Origin: Acorus gramineus
Taxonomy: Eukaryota; Streptophyta; Magnoliopsida; Acorales; Acoraceae
Assembly: GCA_030737835.1 (NCBI GenBank)
Contig: CM060847.1
Span: 25,594,438 to 25,658,437 of the forward strand
DNA length: 64,000 nt
Reading direction: 5' to 3'
Position 1 is the stretch's first letter, and each line of letters opens with the position of its first letter. The translations under genes were made by a program, and so were the position numbers. Shown here piece after piece: positions 1 to 10,463 of the stretch. The notes beneath the pieces are model-generated. The model ran no database searches. It saw nothing but the letters and a program-made list of their open reading frames with translations, and was not told where the DNA came from.

Positions 1-2869
1 ACACCAAATGCGGAAGCTAAAAAGACTGAATCTGTAATCAAAATATACTACAGACTCGATACATAATCATATGTCCTGTGGGAACCAACATGTCCATATA
101 TATACACAAATAAAAATCCATACAACATCCAACTAGGTGCCCAAGCACAGAGATATATACATACAACGGAGAGAAGGGTGCTGATGGCCTCAAAACTCGA
201 GGGACATGGCGCTACTCCTCAACTGGTGTAGTCGCTCGGGAAGCTCCTCCCTCAGAGATCACTGAAAAAGATAATATGCGAGGGGTGACCCACACGCTCA
301 GTGAATAGCACAACCCATGCATACAGTCATATTAACATATTTAATCAAGTCATAAGCCCCAAAGCGGCATAAACAACACAAATCCGGGGGTTCATCACAT
401 CGCCGAACCGCCATACCCTCACCCTCACCCTCACCCCTCCATAGGTGACCAAGGATGTTGGGACTTAATGGGCTGATAATCATCCGTACACAATCCTGTG
501 GGTCGCCGCATCGCCGGCCCACCATACCCTCACCCTCACCTCTCAACAGGTGACCTAGGCTCTTGGGACTGACTAGGCTGTTGGTCACCCTTGGTCCACC
601 GATAGTCTCTCCCCACTCCATAGGTCGTTTGGCCACTCCCACGTTCGGCGCAGTCCTTCTACCAGATCAGGAGGCGCCTACTGATGGAAGCCCCTGCACG
701 GGACAACCTTTCCAACGCTGGGGTAGTATCTACACGGATCCAACGAAGGGAACAGAACAGCCTATCCATCGCATATGATCCACTCGGATCCGCTGACAGC
801 ACATCTCTACAACTCTAATGGCTTGAATTCCTCTGAATTCCACCAGCGCGCATAACCAGATGCGGGGAAATAAATAAGACATAAATGGGGAAAAGAGACC
901 TTGGGAGGGTAACCTGAGGTCCCGATGTAGGACATCCGACAACCAAACGAGGAACACGGAGTACCCTAACCCGGGTCTCAATGTTAACCTCGCAAGGCCC
1001 CCTTATATTCCCTAAGGCATGCTATCAATATTAAAGCTTGCATTTAATTAAATAAATCAAACTAATAGGACGCATGCACAGGTCGGGCTTTCCTAGCATG
1101 ATAACGGGGTGACAGGATACACGGCTCATGCACAAATCCTAAGGGTGCAAGTCCCTAACATACAAGTCTAGGGTGGCATGCATTCTACACACACATCATG
1201 CTTACATGGATTATAACAAAGCAGTTAATACTAACTATGTGCCCCAGGGGAGGACGGTACACGCTCAAAGGCATGTAGCGCCTCCCAAACTGGGTTGGGT
1301 TGTCCCACTCATCGGAAATCGGGTCGACGCGCGACCGTCCGTCGAGATCTGCAAGACAAGGTATTAATTGGTGAGTATAATCCACAATTATCCCAAAATA
1401 CACAAAACACACAAACAAATACCCAACACTCGGGCAAACGTGCATACGACCCGCACGCACGCTAGCCCGAGCACCCCGGTAACCACCCGCACCCCCGGCA
1501 GCCACCCGCACGGCCACCCGACCGCCCGGGTGCACCGCCGCGCTTCAGCCCGCGCACCCCGCGCACCGCCGGGCCCCTGCCCGCCGCCTGGACACGCCGC
1601 CGCACCCCTCGCGCTGGCCCGCGAGAACCCCGCATGCCCCGCGCCCAGCGCCTCGCCCCGCGCACACCCCGCGCGCACCACAGCCGCCTCACCGCGCCCT
1701 GCGCGCACCACCACTGACTCGCCGCGCCCCCGCGCGCACCCTGCACGACCTCCCGCACGCACTGCCCTCGGCCATCACCCCCAGCACCCGCACGCCCAGC
1801 ACCACCAACCCATCCAGCGCGCCCAGCACGCACGCCGCGCGCACCGCCGCTCGCACACCTCCCTGCACCAGCCGCTCGACCAGCCCTTGCACCAGACCCG
1901 CGCACAGCTGCTCGACCAGCTCCTCGCGCACAGCTCGCCCGCACGCCCTGCACGACCAGCACGCACGCCTTGCACGCCGGAGCACAGCACGCCCTGCACG
2001 CGCGCTCTGCTGGCCACCAGCTCCCCCGAGCGCACGCCCGTGCGCACGCCCGCGCGCGCCCAGCCTGCGCGCTGCCTGTGCTGCTGCCGCTGCTGCCTGT
2101 TGCCCGAATCAGAACCCCCACTGCCCCAAGCACCTCTACCACCCACCCAGTGGCCTCCGACGGCCTCCGACGGCCCCCAACCACCTCCGACGGCCTCCCA
2201 CAGCCGCCGACCACCTCCCAAACTCAAAAACCCCCTCCTATCAAGCATCTAAGCATGAAAAAGAGGAAAGAAAGTTTACCAAGGGGGAGGAAGAGGTGAC
2301 CGGGTGCTCTCCGCGCACCGAAACCCTTCCCAAACGCCCTCTTATGCCCGGATCTCGCTCGGCCTTCGAAACGGCCCAAATCAGAGGAGAAAGGAGGGAG
2401 GATGGGGAGGCTAGACTCGTCGGAAATGGGATTTGAAGGCACCGGGGTGTAGATCGGGACCCGATCTACACTTCTTGTGCTTTAGGTTTTTGGGTTTGAG
2501 GGGTCTAAGGGCTTCAAAAGGGAGAAAAAGGAGAGAGAGGAGAGAGGGAATGAGTTGGTAGGGATGATGAATAGTGATTTTGAAATTAGATCACACATAT
2601 ATATAGTGAGCGACTTAAAAACCCAGATACGCCCCGGAACTGCGAAATTTTGGAAACGTTGCCGGAATTCGATGAAATTTTTATGAGTGGCTTAAAATGG
2701 CACCAGGACACATAATATGCAGTTAGATTTTCAATCGGAGTCCTCTAGCTCAGAACGATAGCTAACAGTCCAAAATTTTGCGGTTCCGATCGAAAAATGC
2801 AAAAATTTTAAAAACTGCTAAAATGCTCCAATGGTTACCAACAGGCCAAAAAGTGACACATATATAACA
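1..2869 (-). mobile_element. A-family LTR 1, minus strand, cut by window edge
   Basis: Read on the minus strand, it begins TGTTATATATGTG at 2869 and runs through the same ordered blocks as the copies at 2945, 6333, 12719 and 60928. The last ~130 bp (U5 end, ...GGGGCGTGACA) lie left of the window. Landmarks in minus-strand order: TATA box around 2596-2607; 25-bp dyad at 2447-2471; donor-like GTAAAC at 2279; GC-rich stretch about 1350-2220; 36-nt mini-exon 1348-1313 after TTGCAG; acceptor TTTTTCAG with the next exon starting at 261; two G-rich repeat units at about 410-560. The donor after the mini-exon is mutated (GT to AT). There is no coding capacity; the arginine/proline-rich frames are by-products of GC content. 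It resembles the 6333 copy more than the others. Confidence 0.85.
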
Positions 2870-2944
2870 CGACCACCTCAACCACCACCACCACTACCAC
2901 CACCTCCTCAGTCCTCCTCAGCCTTCTTTGGCTGCAAATCAGGG
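2870..2944 (-). repeat. Y-family LTR fragment (piece 1 of interrupted copy)
   Basis: A CCA/CCT-rich segment matching about 17108-17190, including CTCCTCAGCCTTCTT and GGCTG-AAATCAGGG. It is the short remnant of a Y LTR between two oppositely oriented A LTRs. The Y copy continues at 6118-6332 and 9289-9784. Its left part lies beyond LTR 1, outside the window. Confidence 0.75.
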
Positions 2945-3950
2945 TGTTATATATGTGTCACTTTTTTTAGCCTTCTGGTAACCGTTGGAGCATTTCTGGC
3001 AGTTTTAAAATTTTTAGGGTTTTTCGATCGGAACCGCATAATTTCAGACTGTTAGCTATCGACTGAGCTAGAGGACTCCGATTGAAAATCTAACTGCATA
3101 TTTGGTGTCCTGGTGCCATTTTAGACCTCCCACGAAAATTCCATCGAATTCTGGCATCGTTTGCGAAAATTTCGCAGTTCCGGGCGTATCCGGGTTTTTA
3201 AGTCGCGCCCTACTTAAATGGAAATCAAAAATCACCCACCACTATTCATCATCTTCCCGACTAGCTTTCTCTCTCTCCCCCTCTCTCAAAAGCTCCCATT
3301 TGAAGCCCTTAAACCCATCAAAATCAAAAACCCAAAGCACGGGAAGTGTAGATCGGGTCCCGATCTACGCTCCGGTGTCTTCAAATCCGAATTCCGACGA
3401 TCCTAGCCTCCCCGACCTCCTCTCTCTCCTCTGTTTCGACCCAAATCGAGGGCCGTGATAGATCGGGGTGTGGGAAAGCCTTTGAGGAAGGTTTCGGCGC
3501 GCGAGGAGCTACCGAACGTCTTCCCCTCCCCTCGGTAAGCTTCCCTTCCCTCTTTTTCTTGCATGAATGTGTGCTTGGGGGGTAGGTTTTGTGTTTGGGG
3601 GTGGTCGGCGGCGGTGGGGGTCGTCGGAGGAGGGTCGGAGGTGGTTGGAGGTGGTCGGCGGCAGTGGGAGGGGTGGTTGGAGGTGCTCGGCTGGCAGGGA
3701 CACTGCCCCGGGCAGCAAGCAGCGGCGGCAGCAGCCCAGGCCGCGCGTGAGCTGGGCGCGTGCGGGGATGCGCGTGCCCGCGCGGGCGTGCGTGCGCGCG
3801 GCATGCGCACGGGCGTGCGCGGGTCGGGGGCTGGCCGTCTTGGTCGTGCGGGTGTGCTGGAGGGGCAGGCAACGCAGGAGTGTGGGCTGGTGGCCTCGGG
3901 TAGCTCGGGCGCAGGGGCTGGCGGCGTGCGCTCGGGAAGAGATGGCGAGC

Positions 3951-4104
3951 TGGTCTGGGCGCGCGCGGAGGTGCTGGACGCGCGAGTTGCTGGTCTGGGC
4001 GCGCGCGGAGGTGCTGGACGCGCGAGTTGCTGGTCTGGGCGCGCGCGGAGGTGCTGGACGCGCGAGTTGCTGGTCTGGGCGCGCGCGGAGGTGCTGGCCG
4101 AGGT
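3951..4104 (+). repeat. 40-bp tandem repeat, about 4 copies
   Basis: The unit containing GCGCGCGGAGGTGCTGG recurs at 3961, 4001, 4041 and 4081, an exact 40-bp period, within the GC-rich block of LTR 2. It is not seen as an array in the other LTR copies. Confidence 0.9.
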
Positions 4105-5249
4105 GCTGGGGCGCGCGCGGAGGAGGCGCGGGGCGAGGAGCTGTGCGCGAGGCGTGCGCGGGGCGCGGCGGAGCGGCGGAGGTGCGCGCGGGGCGAGGAG
4201 GCGCGCGCACGGTGTGCGGGGCGCGTGCGGGCTGCTGCGGCTGGGCGCGGTGGACGCGCGGAGCCCCGGGCGGTGCGCGGAGTGCGCGGGCTGAGGCGCG
4301 GCGGCGCGTCCGGGCGATCGGGTGGCCGTGCGGGGGTGCCGAGGGTGTTGGGGGATTTGTTTGGGAACTTTGGGGGTTTGTTTGTGTGTGTTATGTATTT
4401 TTGGGATAACTGTGGATTTATTCTAACCAGTTAATACCTTGTCTTGCAGATCTCGACGGACGGTCGCGCGTCGACCCGATTCCCGGTGAGTGGGACAATC
4501 CAACCCAGTAGAGAGGTGTTATACGCACTTGGGCGTATACCGACCTCTCCTGGGGCGTCATGGATAAATATTAACCTGCAATGATATGTATATCATGCGA
4601 GCATGATTAAACTGTAGAATGCATGTTACCCTAGACTCTGCATGTTAGGGACTTGCACCCTTAGGATGTGTATGAGCCATGCAGCATGTCCCTTGGTTCC
4701 ATGTTAGGAAGCCCGGCCGATGCATGTGCCCTACTAGTTTATTTATTTGATTAAATGCTAGTATTTGTTTACAATGCATGTTATAGTGAATATTATAGGG
4801 GAGGGGCCTTGCGAGGACAGCGGTGAGACCCGGGTTAGGGTACACCGTGTTCCTTGTTTGGTTGTCGGGGTGTCCTATAACGGGAACTCACGCTGCCCTC
4901 CCGAGTTTCTTTCCCCCAATGATATTCCACCTTGTTATAACCTTATGCATGTTCCCCGCATCGTAGTTATGCGCCCTGGTGGGTTCTGAGGAATTCAGAA
5001 CATTAGTGTTGTTATAATGTGCCGTCTGCGGATCCAAGTGGATCATATGCGATGGTTAGGCTGTTCTGTTCCCTTCGTTGGATCCGGTAGAGACTACCCC
5101 AACGTTAGACAGGGCCTTCCTGACAGAGGGCTCCCATTAGTAGGCACCTCCTGATTTTGGACGGACTGTGCTGAATGTGGGAGTAGACCAGGCGGCCTAC
5201 GGAGTGGAGGAGAGACTATCGGTGGACCAAGGGTGACCAACAGCCTAGT

Positions 5250-5605
5250 CAGTCCCAAAATCCTGTGTCACCCATTGAAGGGTGAGGGTGAGGGTGTAGC
5301 GGGTTGGCGGAAGCGACCCGTTGGTTTTTGGTGCAGTTAGTCCCAATATCCTGTGTCACCCATTGATGGGTGAGGGTGAGGGTGTGGCGGGTTGGCGGAA
5401 GCGACCCGCTGGTTTTGTGTAGTCAGTCCCAAAATCCTATGTCACCCATTGAAGGGTGAGGGTGAGGGTGTAGTGGGTTGGCGGTGAGCGACCCACTGGA
5501 TTGTGAATGGATTATTATCAGTCCCAATAACCTATGTCACCCATTGATGGGTGAGGGTGAGGGTGTAGTGGTTCGGCGAAGTACGAATCACTGGATCATG
5601 TTGTT
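5250..5605 (+). repeat. G-rich tandem units, 4 copies (86-95 bp)
   Basis: Each unit reads AGTCCCAATATCCTATGTCACCCATTGA, then GGTGAGGGTGAGGGTG, then GGGTTGGCGG..GCGACCC. The G-rich cores start at 5281, 5369, 5455 and 5550. Copy number differs between LTRs: four here, three at 14840-15085, two in LTR 1, one each in LTRs 3 and 5. Runs of GGG spaced by 2-3 nt could form G-quadruplexes. Confidence 0.85.
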
Positions 5606-6117
5606 ATATCTTAGAGGCTGGATAAATAATGGAATTGTGGTAAATATTGTCTGTGATGCATGGGTTGTGCCGTTCACTGAGCGTGTGGCTCACCCCTCGC
5701 ACAATATATTTTTCTTCAGTGCCGTCTGAGTCGGATCCGGAGGAGGAGCTCCCCGAGGGACTTCATCAGTAGCGGAGTAGCGCCACGTCCCGCGAGTTGC
5801 AGAGACTATCAGCATCCCTTGTATCAGTATGTATTATTTTCCGTGCTTGGGCACGCGTTTGTGTTGTATTTGGATCTCTTTGTATGTATATTGGCTCTCA
5901 CAGGACATGTGATTATGTATGGAGTCTGTAGTGTATTTTGATTACAGATTCAGTCTTAGTTATCCGCATTTGGTGTATATATATCCTGTCAGCCTTGCTT
6001 TTGTTGTCTGTGTGTCATTTTGGCTGCTTGTGTATGATATTATTGACCTCCTGAGTAGATTCTGATATTATATATACACTTGCCACGTCTCGGGGACGGC
6101 CGCCCTGGGGCGTGACA

Positions 6118-6332
6118 GAAAGTTCATGAAAAGGTGCTTGAGAGAGAGGAGATCAACAACTACAACAACACTCACCAAAACTTTTCTCTTCCTCCTTCAC
6201 CTTCTCCAACTTTTCTCTTTGAGGAAATAAAACAAACACTTGGAGGGGGGGTTGAAAGAGAGGAAGAGAGAGCCAAGAATGTTGACGTGGGGAATAGAGG
6301 GGAAGAGAGAGAGAGAGAGAGAGAGATATTTC
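6118..6332 (-). repeat. Y-family LTR fragment (piece 2 of interrupted copy)
   Basis: Starts GAAAGTTCATGAAAAGGTGC and matches 17191-17386, including the CAACAACTACAACAACA motif, the CTTCTCCTTC tract and a terminal (AG)n run at about 6304-6326. Its last 5 bases, ATTTC, are the left target duplication of LTR 3. Confidence 0.8.
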
Positions 6333-9288
6333 TGTTATATATGTGTCACTTTTTGGCCTGTTGGTAACCATTGGAGCATTTTAGCAGTTTTTAAAATTTT
6401 TGCATTTTTCGATCGGAACCGCATAATTTTGAACTGTTAGCTATCGTCCTGAGTTAGAGGACTCCGATTGAAAATCTAACTGCATATTATGTGTCCTGGT
6501 GCCATTTTAAGCCACTCATGAAAATTTCATCGAATTCCGGCAACGTTTCTGAAATTTCACAGTTCCGGGGCGTATCTGGGTTTTTAAGTCGCTCACTATA
6601 TATATGTGGGATCTAATTTTCGAAATCATTATTCATCATCCCTACCAACCTTTCCCTCTCTCCTCTCTCTCATTTTTCTCCCCTTTGAAGGCCTTAGACC
6701 CCTCAAAACCAAAAACCCAAAACCTAAGAAGTGTAGATCGGGTCCCGATCTACACCCCGGTGCCTTCAAATCCCGATTCCGACGATCCTAGCCTCCCCGT
6801 CCTCCCCTCTTTCTCCTCTGTTTTGGGCCGTTTCGAAGGCCGAGATAGATCGGGGCGTAGGAGGGCCTTTGAGAAAGGTTTCGGTGCGCGGAGAGCACCC
6901 GGTCACCTCTTCCTCCCCCTTGGTAAGCTTTCTTTCCCTCTTTTTCATGCTTAGATGCTTGATAGGAGGGGGTATTTGTGTTTGGGAGGTGGTCGGCGGC
7001 TGTGGGGGGCCGTCGGGGGTGGTTGGGGGCGGTCGGAGGCCGTCGGAGGCCATTGGGTGGAGGTGGAGGTGCTCGGGCAGTGGGAGTTGCTGTTCGGGCA
7101 GCAGGCAGCAGCGGCAGCAGCACGGCAGCGCGCGGCCTGGGCGCGCGCGGGCGTGCGCGCGTGCGTGCGCGCAGGCGTGCGCACGGGCGTGCGCCCAGGG
7201 GAGCTGGTCGCGCAGGGCGTGCGTGCTGGTCGTGCAGGGCGTGCGTGCTGATCGTGCGTGCTGGTCGCGCGGGTGGCGTGTACGAGGAGCTGGTCGCGCG
7301 GGTCTGTGTGCAAGGAGCTGGTCGCGCGGGTCTGGTGCGGGGAGATGTGCGAGCGGGCGGTGCGCGCGGGTTGGCGGTGCTGGGCGTGCGGGTGCTGGGG
7401 GTGATGGCCGAGGGCGGTGTGTGCAGGGAGGTCGTGCAGGGTGCGCGCGGGGGGCGGCGAGGCGGCCGTGGTGCGCGCGGGTAGTAGCAAGGCGGCTGTG
7501 ATGCGCGCGGGGCGCGGCGAGGTGGCGGAGGTGCGCGCGGGGTGCGCGCGGGGGCGTGCGGGGTGCTCGCGGGCCGGCGCGAGGCATGCGGGGCGCGCGC
7601 GGGCTGCTGCGGCTGAGCGCAGTGGACGCGCGGTGCCCCGGGTGGTGCGGCGGCGTGTCCAGGCGGCGGGTAGGGGCCCGGCGGGGCGCGGGGTGCGTGG
7701 GCCGAGGAGCGGCGGTGCCCCCGGGCGGTCGGGTGGCCGTGCGGGTGGTTGCCGGAGTGCTCGGGCTAGCGTGCGTGCGAGTCGTGTGCACGTTTGCCCG
7801 AGTGTTGGGTGTTTGATTTGGGATTTTGGGTATTTATTTGTGTATGTTGTGTATTTTGGGGTATCTGTGGATTTATACTCACCAGTTAATACCTTGTCTT
7901 GCAAATCTCGACGGACGGTCGCGCGTCGACCCAATTTCCGGTGAGTGGGACAACCCAACCCAGTTTGGGAGGCGCTACATGCTTTGGGCGTGTACCGTCC
8001 TCCCCTGGGGCACATAGTTAGTATTAACTGTTGTTTTGAAATCCATGTAAGCATGATGTGTGTGTGTAGAATGCATGCCACCCCTAGACTTGTATGTTAG
8101 GGACTTGCACCCTTAGGATTTGTGCATAAGCCGTGTATCATGTCACCCCGTTATCATGCTAGGAAAGCCCGACCTGTGCATGCGTCCTATTAGTTTGATT
8201 TATTTAATTAAATGCAAGCTTTAATATTGATAGCATGCCTTAGGGAATATAAGGGGGCCTTGCGAGGTTAACATTGAGATCCGGGTTAGGGTACTCCGTG
8301 TTCCTCATTTGGTTGTCGATGTCCTACATCGGGACCTCAGGTTACCCTCCCAAGGTCTCTTTTCCCCTTTGTTATCTCATTTATTTCCCCGCATCCTGGT
8401 TATGCGCGCTGGTGGAATTCAGAGGAATTCAAGACATTAGAGTAGTAGAGTTGTGCTGTCAGCGGATCCGAGTGGATCATATGCGATGGATAGGCTGTTA
8501 TGTTCCCTCCGTTGGATCTGTGTAGAGACTACCCCGGCGTTAGAAAGGTTGTCCCGTGCAGGGGCTTCCACCAGTAGGCGCCTCCTGATTTGGTAGAAGG
8601 ACTGCGCCGAACGTGGGAGTGGCCAAACGACCTACAGAGTGGGGAGAGACTATCGGTGGACCGAGGGTGACCAACAGCCTAGTCAGTCCCAAGAGCCTAG
8701 GTCACCTGTTGAGAGGTGAGGGTGAGGGTGAGGGTATGGCGGTTTGGCGATGTGACGAACCCCTGGATTTGTATTGCTTATGCCACTTTGGGCTATTGGC
8801 TTGATTTAAATGTGGTTAATATGAACTGTATGCATGGGTTGTGCTATTCACTGAGCGTGTGGCTCACCCCTCGCATCAAATCTTTTTCAGTGAGCACTGA
8901 GGAGGACTTGGCGGAGGAGCGTCCCGAGCGACTACACCAGTAGCGGAGTAGCGCCACGTCCCTCTAGTTTTGAGGCCATCAGCACCCTTCTCTTGTTGTA
9001 TGTATATATCTCTGTGCTGAGGCACTTAGTTGGATGTTGTATGGATTTTATTATGTATATATGGACATGTTGGCTCTCACAGGACTTATGATTATGTATC
9101 AAGTCTGTAGTATGTTTTGATTACAGATTCAGCCTTTTTAGCTTCCGCATTTGGTGTATATATTATGTCAGCCCTGCTTTATCTGTGTTGTCATTTTTGT
9201 TGTTGTGTGAGTATGTTATTGATTCCTGTTTACTGATATCATATATACACTTGCCGCGTCACGGGGACGGCCGCCCTGGGGCGTGACA
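6333..9288 (+). mobile_element. A-family solo LTR 3 with 5-bp TSD ATTTC
   Basis: 2956 bp with TG...CA termini, flanked by the exact duplication ATTTC at 6328-6332 and 9289-9293. The paralogous uninterrupted site near 17385-17395 (GAGATATTTTGGGCA) confirms insertion into Y sequence. Landmarks: TATA box 6596-6605, dyad 6731-6755, donor GTAAGC at 6923, GC-rich block about 6980-7780, mini-exon 7905-7940, donor GTGAGT at 7941, acceptor CTTTTTCAG with the next exon at 8891, one G-rich unit near 8718-8737. The acceptor before the mini-exon is changed from TTGCAG to TTGCAA. No internal region is present, so recombination left a solo LTR. Confidence 0.93.
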
Positions 9289-9784
9289 ATTTCTTTGGGC
9301 ACATAAATATCTAAAAGAGGATACAAATGACCTATTTATCTTTGACTAGAAATTCTGAGCATGTTTCACTATAACAGCCATAACTTCCTCAATATAGCTC
9401 CGAATTGCACAATTCAAAATCTGTTGGAAAGCCAAGACGATTATCTACAACTTTCATGTTTATGCCAAGATCACATAATCCCTCTAGATATTCCGAAATT
9501 AGAGCTAAAAATTGAACAGGCCTGCTGCCAGAATTTTTCATCCCCAGGGTATACTTGGAAAATACCCATAACTTTTACTACATGAATCGAGTTATCTAAT
9601 TCCACTTTTGTATGAAAGCTAACTCGAAACTGAGCATCTCATAATAAACTCATATTTAAACCTCTTCATCTTGGATTTTAACAAAATCAAATCCAAATAC
9701 CAAATTAGAAATACATAACTTCGAGGAGAAAAATTATGTAGCCAAATTTTCAATTAGAGCGCTCCAAATGACACAGGCATATCA
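9289..9784 (-). repeat. Y-family LTR fragment (piece 3, LTR 5' end)
   Basis: Matches about 17387-17883 closely. On the minus strand it begins TGATATGCCTGTGTCATTTG, equivalent to TGTTATGCCTGTGTC at 17883, so this is the U3 start of the Y LTR. Homology between the two copies stops at 9784 and 17883, which fixes the element boundary. Confidence 0.8.
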
Positions 9785-9806
9785 GTTATAGTGCAAACTG
9801 CGTCGT

Positions 9807-10311
9807 TTGTTGAATGACGTCGACCATACCATTGGTGTGAGGGGTAAGATTTTTTATGCAGTCGAGTCTAATGAAACAATCCATATTGTTCGATTGGGAG
9901 AAATCAATCAAAGAGTGTCAATTGACATTGCGCTTTTCCCATCTGCACATCTCTCTATACTAGTCGAAGATAAGATGATTATTGTGATGGATGTCGTTGA
10001 CGTTGTATCATTTGTGGCATGGCCAAAGCATCTCATTATTATTGTCGTTGACGTTGTAAAGGTAAACACTATCATCTTATTTATTTTAAAATTAGTTTTA
10101 CATACATAATTTAACATGTAATTTTAAGAATTTAAGAAAATAAAGATAAACAAATTGATTACAATGAAACCGCCTTCCAATATTTCAAGCAATGCGTCAA
10201 TGATTCTTTGGTTGATGGTCAGTGTATCAAATTCCATATCAAGGAAAAAGTATTTGAACATGAGATATTATTGCGTGTGCATAATAAGATATTTCCGCAA
10301 TCTGCGATATG
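9807..10311 (+). pseudogene. Transposase-like gene remnant (CACTA-like?)
   Basis: An open stretch at about 9807-10061 encodes a peptide ending in VVSFVAWPKHLI, a motif I associate with plant CACTA/En-Spm-type transposon proteins. It is followed by a plausible donor (AAAG/GTAAAC at 10062). A second stretch, about 10160-10311, reads AFQYFKQCVNDSLVDGQ... and then stops. There is no start codon or full-length frame. The arrangement suggests two exons of a decayed gene of a transposon or a related host family. The family assignment rests on one short motif and is tentative. Confidence 0.4.
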
Positions 10312-10463
10312 AAAGAGTTGTTTGCTATACAAATTTAGTGGTGTATATGAGGTGATCAAAATTTAAGATAAATGTGGACATATATATAGTTTATTTATTA
10401 TAATAGTTGTTCCCTAATTTCAGCTATCTGCATAAGTTGATGGTAGATTCATGTCAACCATTA

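Larger units (their letters stand above)
2945..6117 (+). mobile_element. A-family solo LTR 2 (3.17 kb)
   Basis: It starts TGTTATATATGTGTCAC and ends GGGGCGTGACA, with TG...CA termini. No primer-binding site or polypurine tract is adjacent, so it is a solo LTR. Flanks are ...ATCAGGG and GAAAG..., with no matching 5-bp duplication, unlike LTRs 3 and 4. Landmarks: dyad 3346-3370, donor GTAAGC at 3535, GC-rich block to 4449, mini-exon 4450-4485, donor GTGAGT at 4486, acceptor TTCTTCAG with the next exon at 5720. It carries four tandem G-rich units (about 5250-5605) and a 40-bp tandem array (about 3951-4104), which explain its greater length. The TATA region is degenerate (CTACTTAAATGG). Confidence 0.9.

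Noticed and set aside
1368-2252. Long arginine/proline/alanine-rich open frames on both strands (also 3563-4409, 6766-8081, 13334-13927, 61576-62604)
   Set aside because: They fall exactly in the GC-rich LTR blocks where stop codons are rare by composition, overlap in several frames on both strands, have no domain, and shift frame between LTR copies.
5281-5568. GGGTGA repeats as interstitial telomere sequence
   Set aside because: The plant telomere unit is TTTAGGG. These units are GGGTGA inside an 86-95 bp LTR repeat, so there is no telomeric origin.
5250-5605. Regular spaced repeats as a CRISPR array
   Set aside because: Plant nuclear context, only four copies, and the 'spacers' are themselves conserved parts of the repeat.
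2945-6117. LTRs 1 and 2 as the two LTRs of one retrotransposon
   Set aside because: They are in opposite orientation with only 75 bp of Y sequence between, with no primer-binding site, polypurine tract or coding region.
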